The notes beneath the pieces were generated by a model. It had not been told where the DNA came from. It did no database searches and was given only the letters and a program-made list of their open reading frames with translations. From the NCBI RefSeq assembly GCF_018729255.1, contig NZ_CP076061.1, positions 1,736,001 to 1,800,000 of the forward strand: DNA of 64,000 nt, read 5' to 3'. Position 1 is the first letter of the stretch. Every line of letters begins with the position of its first letter. The DNA comes from Cupriavidus sp. EM10 (lineage in GTDB: Bacteria > Pseudomonadota > Gammaproteobacteria > Burkholderiales > Burkholderiaceae). The position numbers and the translations under genes are program-made. Of the stretch, positions 56,702 through 64,000 are shown in pieces.

Positions 56702-56909
56702 AGAAAGTAGTGATGAAACTTGGAGAGGAACTGCCATATTCCGACATTCGGTGATGAAAGGGATTTGCAAATAATCTGGAATGAGTATTTGCAATACGAG
56801 CGCAAAGACCGGCGAGCAAGCGTGATACACACTCAAGAATCCTGAAGAGCGACAGGATCACGGGGCGATTGTTTTGCAGCGGCCGCGCGCTTGCAACGGA
56901 TCCTTTCGA

Positions 56910-57043
56910 ACCGAACGCAGTCGTGACGAGCGGACACTCGTCGACCCTCTTTCCGAACGACTGGGCATCTTATGGTCGAGAAGTACATGATTCGGGCGGT
57001 GCGGCACTTGCGTGACCATTTGGAGCAACTGTCCTCCCACTAG
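56910..57043 (+). pseudogene. Remnant of a FecI-like ECF sigma factor (C-terminal end)
   Basis: One frame gives DERTLVDPLSERLGI and the next gives MVEKYMIRAVRHLRDHLEQLSSH then a stop at 57041-57043. In FecI-type sigma factors region 4 ends with ...LGxSxSMVEKYxxRAxxHxRxxL, so this is its tail, out of frame and without the rest. A FecR remnant follows directly, as in normal fecI-fecR-receptor loci. Confidence 0.65.
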
Positions 57044-57057
57044 AACCTCACCAGATC

Positions 57058-57545
57058 CGATCCCGCGCGTCTGCGTGGTTTGGCCGACAGCTCGCCCACC
57101 GATGTACCGGATAGGCGTCACCTTGGGCGAGCCAAAGCCCGGCAAGCCGGGGTGATCGGCCTGTGCGCGGCCCTGGTTATCGCTACCGGCTATTGGGTGT
57201 CACCGAGCGGGTCGCTCGCCTGTCGGCTGGACTGGGCGCCAGGCTTGGCAAGCGTGGAACCGTAGCGCCCGCCGCTCCGGTGTACCTGACGGTGGCGCTG
57301 GCTTGGGCATCAGGGCAAGCTGGTCTTCAATGACGCGCCGTTGTACGCCGTGGCCGCGGAAGTATCGCGCTATCGACGGCAACCGGTGCGCGTGGCGGAT
57401 GCAGCGACGGGTCAGTTGCATGTCAGCAGTGTCTTTAGTGCCGATGACACCGCTGGCCTGCTAGCCGCATTGCCGCAACTATTGCCCGTCGGCACACGCA
57501 CCCTGCCGGATGGCAGCACCGAAATTTCGCGCTTCACTGATCACC
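57058..57545 (+). pseudogene. Remnant of a FecR-like anti-sigma/transducer gene
   Basis: Scattered frames end in GKLVFNDAPLYAVAAEVSRYRRQPVRVADAATGQLHVSSVFSADDTAGLLAALPQLLPVGTRTLPDGSTEISR (~57310-57540), which is the DUF4974 domain at the C-terminus of FecR. The region before it reads ALVIATGYWVSP and other fragments in different frames, consistent with the membrane segment and middle of FecR broken by several lesions. No continuous gene remains. Confidence 0.7.
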
Positions 57546-57559
57546 GTCCGTGTGGGGGA

Positions 57560-58909
57560 CGCCCTGCAGGTCCCCATTCCTATCCCGGTGTGACCGTGAT
57601 CGCCACGCAAATTTTTACCCTGCCCTGGTCGAGCGCGTTGAAGTGCTGCGCGGCAGTAACGCGATCTATTGTGGTGGCGCCACAGGCGGGATCGTCTCGA
57701 TCACCACGCGTCCTGCGGGAGGGGAGCCACGCGCGGACACGACCGTCTCGATGGCCACGCCGCTGTCGCGCTTGCGTGCCGACGGTCTGAGCGCCAACGT
57801 GCAGCAGCATTTGGCCGGCAGCAGCGGGATGCTCGGCTATGCCTTCGACGTCGGCGCCCGCCATATGGGGAATTCTTACGATGCGAACGGCCAGCGGCTC
57901 GCGCCGGAGCCAAGCCAGGGCCACACTCGCTATGCCTCCGACCCACGCGTGGCCAGGCTACCCGCGGGCAGAACGTTACCGCCGCGCGTGGGAACGGCCC
58001 GCGCGTCGAATGGCGTAAAGGGACTGTAGTAGTCGCGGTAGTAGACTGCGCCGACACCAGACTGCCGAGCAGATAGCGATGCTCATACTCGAGATTCACG
58101 AGCGTGTTGCGGATCTGGTTCTGGTCGGCCAGTTGCAGGCCGTCAAGCGCACGCGCCGGTCTGTCGCAATCACGTCTGGCCAGTCCTGCCACCGTCAGCG
58201 GGGGGGGGCGGTCGACTACAGCGCAGTGCTTGGCAAGCTTGGCGTCGCCCTCAAACCGGTAGAGGAACGCGAGTTTTACGCTGCCTCCAGCCAGGGTTTC
58301 AATCTGCCCGACATTGGTCTGCAGGTTCGGAACGCGCGCGCAGGATTCAATGTCGGTTCGTCTGATCTGCAACCGGTCAAGACCAACAACTACGAGCTCG
58401 GGTGGCGCGGTGCATTCGGCAATACGCTTGGCTCGCTGGCGATGTTCTACACGACCTCCGATCTCGGTGATGTGCAGAGGGGTTCAACAACGGGCTGATC
58501 CTGACCCGCACCGCGGAGAAGATCCTTGGCGTGGAAGCATCGGCCGAGTACGCCTCGAACGATGAGCGCTGGGGTGCGGGTGGCACCTTCACATGGATGC
58601 GTGGACGTGAAACGCCGCAGGGCGCCAGTAGTCAGCAAATGACCGGCTACCGCATCCCCCCGCTCAAGCTGGCCGGGCATCCGCAGTTTCGCCCGGTGCC
58701 GCAGTGGAACAACCGATTGCAGGCCACGTTCGTCGCCGGCCACGACTATCGCCTGAACTGTGTGGACACCGTGACGGTCGGCATTCAGAACCTGTTGAAC
58801 CGCTACTACTACCCGCTCTACAGTCAACTGCTGCGCAACAGCAACAACACGAGTCACCTTCCCTGCGGCTGGCATCACGCTGAGGGCGATGTATCAGCAT
58901 CGCTGGTGA
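57560..58909 (+). pseudogene. Broken TonB-dependent siderophore receptor with inverted internal segment
   Basis: The N-terminus is missing. Plug-domain sequence begins VERVEVLRGSNAIYCGGATGGIVSITTRPAGGEP (~57625-57725) and continues to RYASDPRVARLPAG (~57970). The next ~200 bp code in the opposite direction (NQIRNTLVNLEYEHRYLLGSLVSAQ, then YYRDYYSPFTPFDARAVPTRGGNV read on the minus strand, ~58165 down to 57975). The plus strand then resumes with DYSAVLGKLGVALKPVEEREFYAASSQGFNLPDIGLQVRNA and KTNNYELGWRGAFGN, and finishes GIQNLLNRYYYPLYSQLLR...MYQHRW at 58909. About 90 codons between the inverted part and DYSAVLG are absent. Confidence 0.85.
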
Positions 58910-59140
58910 AAATGCACGGCAAGGCCTCCTTGCCTTGTCATCCGTCGGATTCGCTATTGAGGACCGGATAGCCGATGGTGTGTCCGTTCCGCCGCAGGAG
59001 CACGGGGCAGTGGGGCTGGAGTCGCGAAGCATCCAATGACAGACAGCCCGAATGTCAGGCTTGGCCGGTCACCTCTTGCCATCTCAGGTAAAGGAAGATA
59101 TAACGAAGCACAACCCCGTGACTCGGTTACCACGGGGCGG
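58910..59140. other. Intergenic, no gene seen
   Basis: Follows the receptor remnant. Short frames on both strands have no recognisable content. Confidence 0.4.
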
Positions 59141-59362
59141 CTACAGCGGGGCACCCTCAGAAGACGACAGGTATCTTCCTGCGTTCGCGCCATCGCCGCA
59201 CGTCTTAACCTTGTGGGGCGCCACGTGGCTGTACGCCTCGGACCTGCTGGGCATAACAGCCACGCTCAAGCTGTACGGTGCGGCCGGGGCGGCCTGCGCC
59301 AGGGCATGCGAGGCCAACAAGGTCACGGCAGCGGCCACTAGTATGCATCGTAGGATCATCAT
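59141..59362 (-). CDS. Possible small exported protein
   Basis: A 73-residue frame with a good signal peptide (MMILRCILVAAAVTLLASHALAQ) and a mature part (PYSLSVAVMPSRSEAYSHVAPHKVKTCGDGANAGRYLSSSEGAPL) with one Cys and three His. The upstream sequence has no clear ribosome-binding site. No family is recognised. It lies between decayed genes, so it may be a remnant. Confidence 0.35.
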   Translation of the reverse strand: MMILRCILVAAAVTLLASHALAQAAPAAPYSLSVAVMPSRSEAYSHVAPHKVKTCGDGANAGRYLSSSEGAPL

Positions 59363-59642
59363 GGTTTTCTTTGCCGCGCTTATGCACGGCTTCTCCAGCC
59401 TGCGAACACTGTAGCTGGCCGTGCCTCACGCAAGCATGATGCGTGCGTTACGATCCTGTTAAGCTCAGGCGCGGCACTGTGCCCCTGCGGGGCATAGTGG
59501 CTTCCTGGTCGATGCCGGTAGCGGCTTGGTGGCGAGTGCTATGATGCGGCTGATCGCGGATTTCCTTTGACCTTGTCTCGCGGAGCAGGCGCATTCAATT
59601 TGGCAAGATCACACCATCCGCGAAAAGCGCAAGCTCAGCATG

Positions 59643-60542
59643 CTATCGGCGGAGAGTCTGGGCGAGGCGGTCCGCTGTCCGATTGCTCGATAGTCCGAGG
59701 CGTCGCGTGATTTCGTCACGCTGCAGCCCCTGGAGGAGGGCACGCCGGCAGTACGTGTTGCGTAGAATCCGCGGGCTCATATCCACCGCGTCGAAGCCGA
59801 TGGCATCGAAGGCCTCGCGTACGATCTTCCCAAGACTCATGTACGTGATGGGGGTGCCGGTGCGCTTCAGAGTGAACAGCAGGTCGCCATAGACGGGTGC
59901 CTTGCGGCGGATGGCCAGCCATGCTGACAACGGCGCGACGGCAAAGGACTCAAGGTCGATGGTGCGAGGCAATTTCTGGGGTTTCGCCGGCACGTGCAAA
60001 TAGAGGGGCGACGCGTCGGGGTGCAGGTCTTGCACGCGGGTCATTCTACCCTCGCCGGCAGTGACACCCGTGCCGAGAAAAAATGCAACGATCGCGCGGC
60101 ATCGCAGTTGCGTGGGGTTGTCGCCGCTTAGTGGTTGTACGAATTCCTGCAGGCGTGCATCCACTTCCTCGGGGAGGTAGAGGCACTCGGGCTCGTCCTG
60201 AAGCCATTGGTCGGCCAACATCAGCTCCGCGGCAGGGTTGGATGCACGCAGGTCAACGAGGACCAGGTGGCGGCACATCCTGTCCATCAGTTTGAGAAAG
60301 CGTACCCGGGCTGCCGTGTCGGCGGCCACATTGGCGTCGTGCCAGAACGCTTCGATGTCATCCGACCCAAAGTTCCCCAGCGTGGCGCCGTGAGCGGTCA
60401 GGTGGCGATGGAAACGCACAAACATGGCGCGGTGCTGCCTGATCGAGCGCTGTGCAAATGGGTGGTGATCGGCGCTGGCGGCTTCGTCGGCCTGCCAGCG
60501 GTCGTAGGCGCGAGTAGGATCGGTTAGCCAAAGTCTATGCAT
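59643..60542 (-). CDS. Tyrosine-recombinase-like protein lacking catalytic residues
   Basis: From the ATG at 60540-60542 this is 299 residues (an in-frame ATG at 60578 would add 12). The N-terminal SAM-like core-binding domain (RSIRQHRAMFVRFHRHLTAHG) and the catalytic-domain outline (AIVAFFLGTGVTAGEGRMTRVQDL; SPRILRNTYCRRALLQGLQRDEITRRLGLSS) follow phage integrases. Key residues are changed: the first Arg (TGxR) is Thr, the H of HxxR is Arg, the LGH His is Leu, and no Tyr lies in the expected place after it. It is probably inactive as a recombinase or acts only in DNA binding. Not a clean fit to XerC/D. Confidence 0.75.
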   Translation of the reverse strand: MHRLWLTDPTRAYDRWQADEAASADHHPFAQRSIRQHRAMFVRFHRHLTAHGATLGNFGSDDIEAFWHDANVAADTAARVRFLKLMDRMCRHLVLVDLRASNPAAELMLADQWLQDEPECLYLPEEVDARLQEFVQPLSGDNPTQLRCRAIVAFFLGTGVTAGEGRMTRVQDLHPDASPLYLHVPAKPQKLPRTIDLESFAVAPLSAWLAIRRKAPVYGDLLFTLKRTGTPITYMSLGKIVREAFDAIGFDAVDMSPRILRNTYCRRALLQGLQRDEITRRLGLSSNRTADRLAQTLRR

Positions 60543-60776
60543 ATGAGAGGTATGGGTTGTAGACCGCCAGCCGGACAACCTCGGCCTCTCCCATACGGCG
60601 ATGGCTGGCCGCCATGGGGGGAAGTATGCGTCCAGCGCGCTTGCCGCTCGCGGGTTCGCCAGGGGTCGTCACCGGGTGACGGCACTTCTGTGCATCCGGG
60701 ACATGAGCGGCTTGGTGCGTAGCGAGGGTGCCAGTTCGTCCGCACCGACCCCACCTCGCGTCGCGGCATGACAAAG

Positions 60777-62183
60777 CTAATGCTCCAGGCTCGCGTCCTC
60801 CAAACTACTCGCGAGCGCAGCGTCCGCAGTCGCAAAATTCATTCGTAACTCCAGCAACTGCCGTTGTGCGGCGTAGTATTGACGACGGGCATCCAGCAGA
60901 TCGGTCAACGGAATGGCGCCTTTTTTGTAAGCGAACTCCGCAGCTTCCACCACCCACGTCGCGTCCGGCAAGATCTTCTCCTCGTAGCGAGCCAGTTGCA
61001 CCCGTGCCGAGTCGAACTGTTCGAGTGCACGGGCGACTTCCAGGCGTGCATTTGCCCGTGTCTTGTCGAGGTCAATCCGAGTGCCTCTCAACTCAGCTTC
61101 CGCGCGTACAATCTCGCCGTCATACTCGTTGTGGATGAGGAGCGGCATTGACAGTTGCACGCCAAGCGTGGTGCCGCCGTTCGCGGGAAGGTTGCGTTCA
61201 CTGACGAGCGCCAACGTTACGTCACGGATCCGTTGCGCTTGCGCTAGCTGCAGCTGTGCCTCATCGGCAGACAGGCGAGCGATGGCAGCCTGAACATCCG
61301 GGCGCGTTTCCAGCATGCCTTCGATACGCTCCAGTGTCGGCTTGCGCTCGCTTGCGAGTGGCCAGGCATCTATCACCCGGATCGAGGCGGATTCACGTTC
61401 ATACCCGAGCAATGCCGCCAGGACGTTCCGCGCAATGCCAAGATCACTTTTCGTCTGAGCCACGTCGTTCTCGCTGCGGCGCTCCTCGATACTGAGCCGT
61501 ACCACATCCACGCGGGCGAGGTCCCCAACCTTCAGCCGCAGTGCCGCGGCTTCTCGTGAGCGCGTGAAGGCGGTCTGGGTCGCCTGAGCGAGCGCGACAC
61601 GCTCCTGCTCCTGCTTCAACGCAAAGTAGGCGGTGGCCAGCGCCAGGCGGAACTGGCGCCGAACATTGTCGGCATCGAGGCGCGCAGCGTCCTCCAGGTG
61701 GCTGGCGGCCTGTGTTCGCAATGCCCGCTTGTTGCCGCGCTCGATGAGCTGCGAAACGCTGACGAGCATGTCCGCGTCACGCGGACGATATTGTCCGAGT
61801 AGCCCCGGCCCGGTGCCAAGGGTCAGCGTTGGGTTGGGCCGCTTTCCCGCGGCGATGAGCACGCCCCGGGCTGCGTCCAGTGTGGCACGCGCGGCCGCTA
61901 TGTCGCGATTGGTTGAGTTCCCGATGCGCAGCGCCTGACGCAATGTCAGCGCGCCCAGTTCGTTGGATGCAAAGCGGTCAGTGCGATCCGACACCACCGT
62001 CGATGACGACACGGCTGCGCTTCGTGTAGGCCTGAGGGTGGTCGAGAGGGGTTGTCCAAAAGTGGGTATTGCCAGCATTTGGCACAGCGCAGCAACGGTC
62101 AGCGGCGCCAACCCGTTCCATGACCCCGCGGATCGCAGGCGAACGCGTCTGCCTTCGTTCGGTCTTGCGAATATGTAAGTCAT
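60777..62183 (-). CDS. CzcC-like outer-membrane efflux protein (TolC family), stand-alone
   Basis: From the ATG at 62181-62183 this is 468 residues: a hydrophobic segment near 20-40 (GLAPLTVAALCQMLAIPTFGQ) as signal, then LTLRQALRIGNSTNRDIAAARATLDAARGVLIAAGKRPNPTLTLGTGPG and LADLLDARRQYYAAQRQLLELRMNFATADAALASSL-type coiled-coil repeats of CzcC/CusC. It would supply the outer-membrane channel for a metal pump, but no adaptor or RND gene follows within 240 bp downstream, so partners must lie elsewhere or be lost. Confidence 0.87.
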   Translation of the reverse strand: MTYIFARPNEGRRVRLRSAGSWNGLAPLTVAALCQMLAIPTFGQPLSTTLRPTRSAAVSSSTVVSDRTDRFASNELGALTLRQALRIGNSTNRDIAAARATLDAARGVLIAAGKRPNPTLTLGTGPGLLGQYRPRDADMLVSVSQLIERGNKRALRTQAASHLEDAARLDADNVRRQFRLALATAYFALKQEQERVALAQATQTAFTRSREAAALRLKVGDLARVDVVRLSIEERRSENDVAQTKSDLGIARNVLAALLGYERESASIRVIDAWPLASERKPTLERIEGMLETRPDVQAAIARLSADEAQLQLAQAQRIRDVTLALVSERNLPANGGTTLGVQLSMPLLIHNEYDGEIVRAEAELRGTRIDLDKTRANARLEVARALEQFDSARVQLARYEEKILPDATWVVEAAEFAYKKGAIPLTDLLDARRQYYAAQRQLLELRMNFATADAALASSLEDASLEH

Positions 62184-62522
62184 GGTGTGCGGGCCATTCT
62201 TTCCACGTTCCCTTTTTGCATACATGCCTGAAGCGAGACGTTCACGCTAACGTACACGAATGGAACTCACTGGCTCATGACGGGAAAATTACAAGATCGT
62301 TAGCTGACTATTCTGGGCAGAAGCGGTAGTGTTCGGAGAATAGTAGCTTCGCTTGCCGATACTGGAGCGGCTATGCCACGTGAGAGAAATGCATCCGATG
62401 TCGGGCTACGCTTCGCGCTCCGCACGCTGGCGCAAGGTCGGGCATCGCCCAGGCGTCTGCGGCCGCTGCCAATCGACGCAACTTGGCCCCCTATAGGATC
62501 ACGCATAGGGCAGGAGAGCTGT
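62184..62522. other. Intergenic region between divergent CzcC-like and hypothetical genes
   Basis: No gene is seen. A+T content is raised around 62200-62350, as expected for promoters. I found no clear Fur or Zur box. Confidence 0.4.
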
Positions 62523-63104
62523 ATGCCAGGATTTTATCGATTGGCTGCAATGGATGAGCCATTGTGTATGTCATATCGACAGCACCCGATCCGGTGTTGC
62601 GCGAGGAGGGGCGAGGACAATCGGTATGCTCCTGAGGTAGCGGTCACCGGGTCTGCCGAAGAGTTTGCGTTGAATACCCGCTACGTGGCCGTCTTTCAGT
62701 ATTTGCGTGACGAATCGATGTCCGCGATAAAAGAGCATGTGCTCTACCTGGGTACCAGGCGATATGCCACGGTTGAGGAAGCGCTTGAGGCCGGTGCGAA
62801 GGCTGCATGCGAGTGGATTGACCGCCGACTCAGTCCGCTGGATCGACATGGCGACTTTGCATACGAGATTTTTACTGAAGGTGGCGCCTCGCAGTGGGTC
62901 GCCAAGGCCAGGCTTCATGGCTCAAGCGATACGCTGGCCATCCTGGATTGGCAATCTGAGGTGTTTCCCATAGAGGGGGAATTTGCGACGAGTTCGTTTG
63001 CAAGACAAGCGGGAATCGCCTACGTGAGACAGGTCATCGACCGGTTGGTCGCGACGGGAAGTCACGACCAAAGGCTGGCGATTGTCTCTCGCCTCAAACC
63101 TTAG
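62523..63104 (+). CDS. Hypothetical protein
   Basis: From the ATG at 62523 (GGAGAG 6 bases upstream) this is 193 residues; the open frame begins earlier without a good start. It has four Cys/Met-containing early residues (LCMSYRQHPIRCCARRGED) and then a soluble mixed alpha/beta pattern (YVAVFQYLRDESMSAIKEHVLYLGTRRYATVEEALEAGAKAACEWIDRRL...; AKARLHGSSDTLAILDWQSEVFP). I recognise no family. It precedes the Fur-family gene by 134 bp on the same strand. Confidence 0.65.
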   Translation: MPGFYRLAAMDEPLCMSYRQHPIRCCARRGEDNRYAPEVAVTGSAEEFALNTRYVAVFQYLRDESMSAIKEHVLYLGTRRYATVEEALEAGAKAACEWIDRRLSPLDRHGDFAYEIFTEGGASQWVAKARLHGSSDTLAILDWQSEVFPIEGEFATSSFARQAGIAYVRQVIDRLVATGSHDQRLAIVSRLKP

Positions 63105-63238
63105 GTTTCGGCATGCCGCTTGCGTTGCCGGCCAAACCGCAACGGGTTGTACCAGGGAGACTTGGCTGGATGACATTTGACTAAGCGTGCGGCATACATT
63201 CTGTGCGTTGCGTGAAAAACGCCGAAGGGAGGCGCTCA

Positions 63239-63664
63239 ATGGAGACTGCGGCAGAACTGAAGCGCGCCGGATTGAAACGAACATCTCCACGACTGCGTGT
63301 CTTGCAACTGTTTAAGGAGAGCGCGCAACGTCACGTCAGTGCCGAGGAGGTCTACCAGATTCTTCTGCAGGAGCGTGCTGACATCGGATTTTCCACCGTC
63401 TATCGGGTATTGAGCCAGCTCGAGCAAGCGCATCTCATTGTGAGCCATCGGTTCGATGGCGCGCGCACCCTGTACGAACTGAATGAGGGTGATCATCACG
63501 ATCATCTCGTATGCGTGGAATGCGGCGTCGTGGATGAATTTAGCGACGTGTCGATCAAACGTCGCCAGCGGGACGTCGCCCGGGCAAAGGGCTTCAGTTT
63601 GCGTGAGCACTCCATGGTGCTCTATGGAAAGTGTGCCCAATGCCAGCGTCGAGCGTCAGAATGA
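63239..63664 (+). CDS. Fur-family metalloregulator
   Basis: From the ATG at 63239 (GGGAGG 7 bases upstream) this is 141 residues. Winged helix: LKRAGLKRTSPRLRVLQLFKESAQRHVSAEEVYQILLQERADIGFSTVYRVLSQLEQAHLI. The dimerisation and metal region has DHHDHLVCVECG (regulatory His cluster and first CxxC) and ends YGKCAQCQRR (second CxxC), so both structural zinc pairs are present. It resembles Fur more than Zur, PerR or Nur, but the sensed metal cannot be fixed. As the housekeeping fur is normally elsewhere in these genomes, it is probably an accessory copy tied to the metal genes here. Confidence 0.92.
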   Translation: METAAELKRAGLKRTSPRLRVLQLFKESAQRHVSAEEVYQILLQERADIGFSTVYRVLSQLEQAHLIVSHRFDGARTLYELNEGDHHDHLVCVECGVVDEFSDVSIKRRQRDVARAKGFSLREHSMVLYGKCAQCQRRASE

Positions 63665-63790
63665 CGCGTTCTCGGACCAGATTTTTCTTCATACTTAACG
63701 GGTTCTTTGATGTGGCGCGGCGGGACTGCGCCGATGGCGGAAGTGACAGGTCCATTCACGCAAAGGCCGACGGAGCGCTCCGGAGCCGCC

Positions 63791-64000
63791 CTATCGGTTG
63801 CGCGGGAAATCATCGTAGTACGTGACTAATGCGAACAATCCAGAAAAGGCGTGCTGGCACGCCTCGCATACGTATTCCTGGTGAATCGTCGCAGCGCCCA
63901 CGGCGCAGGCACCGTGGGTGATGTTCGTCGATTCGCAGCGCGGGCACAGAACAATACGAGTGGCCATCACTCGCGCTTTCCATTCGTCTTCATTCATCAT
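63791..64000 (-). CDS. Small zinc-ribbon protein, start near or beyond window edge
   Basis: Residues visible: 69, with LCPRCESTNITHGACAVGAATIHQEYVCEACQHAF giving two CxxC knuckles (CPRC and CEAC) 29 residues apart, then a Phe/Tyr-rich end (GLFALVTYYDDFPRNR). The ATG at 63998-64000 may be the start, but an internal ATG at 63967 or an upstream codon outside the window is equally possible. The function is unknown; such ribbons bind zinc and often nucleic acid. Confidence 0.6.
   Translation of the reverse strand: MMNEDEWKARVMATRIVLCPRCESTNITHGACAVGAATIHQEYVCEACQHAFSGLFALVTYYDDFPRNR

Noticed and set aside
60135..60527. 130-codon plus-strand frame over the recombinase-like gene
   Set aside because: Antisense shadow; the minus strand has a recognisable integrase outline.

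Overview
The window looks like chromosomal (or chromid) DNA of a Burkholderiaceae beta-proteobacterium, most probably Cupriavidus or a close Ralstonia relative. It is G+C rich, it has a Burkholderia-type trimeric porin and a TctC/Bug solute-binding protein, its flagellar set has the order fliC-flaG-fliD-fliS-fliT-fliK-like-fhlB-like-SPINDLY transferase, and it is dense in heavy-metal RND efflux genes. The genus call rests on gene content and order only.

Layout. 1-8.5 kb: minus-strand late flagellar operons (filament, cap, export chaperones, a hook-length-like protein, a partial O-GlcNAc-transferase-type enzyme) plus a divergent Hfq-like protein; fliC has an almost ideal sigma-28 promoter. 9.3-17.3 kb: a chemoreceptor, a DHA2-type MFS pump, an MpaB/DUF2236 oxygenase, and a bd-type quinol oxidase (cydAB, short Q-loop, cyanide-insensitive type) led by a GbsR/MarR-type regulator. 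17.4-27.1 kb: a decayed accessory island with an IS21-like end, an orphan Phd antitoxin, vapB with a broken vapC, an XRE regulator with a 14-bp operator palindrome, a heptamer tandem repeat, two immunity-like genes beside an IS-truncated reading frame, nested IS3-family remnants, an H-NS protein and a lone P-loop ATPase. 27.1-36.4 kb: an alpha/beta hydrolase, a TctC protein and a CzcCBA/CnrCBA-type divalent-cation efflux operon ending in an MFS gene. 37-43.4 kb: a small exported repeat peptide, an orphan flgB, a CBS-PAS-GGDEF-EAL protein, another MFS protein and a zinc-ribbon methyltransferase. 43.4-55.4 kb: a CusCBA-type monovalent-cation (Cu+/Ag+) efflux operon flanked by Cys/His/Met-rich periplasmic proteins and two small basic-tailed membrane proteins, then a methyltransferase - ArnT-like transferase - GtrA - GT2 operon probably acting on lipid-linked sugars. 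55.5-64 kb: a porin, a wrecked fecI-fecR-TonB receptor locus with an inverted internal segment, a degenerate tyrosine recombinase, a lone CzcC-like outer-membrane protein, a Fur-family regulator and a zinc-ribbon protein.

Sequence quality. At least 19 genuine-looking genes are split by exactly one missing base each time, nearly always in a run of the same base, and no case needs an extra base. This pattern points to deletion-type sequencing error rather than mass gene decay. I annotate these genes over their full span and give the break position. The in-frame TGA in the CzcB-like gene, the vapC and IS remnants and the TonB receptor inversion are different in kind and look like real mutations.
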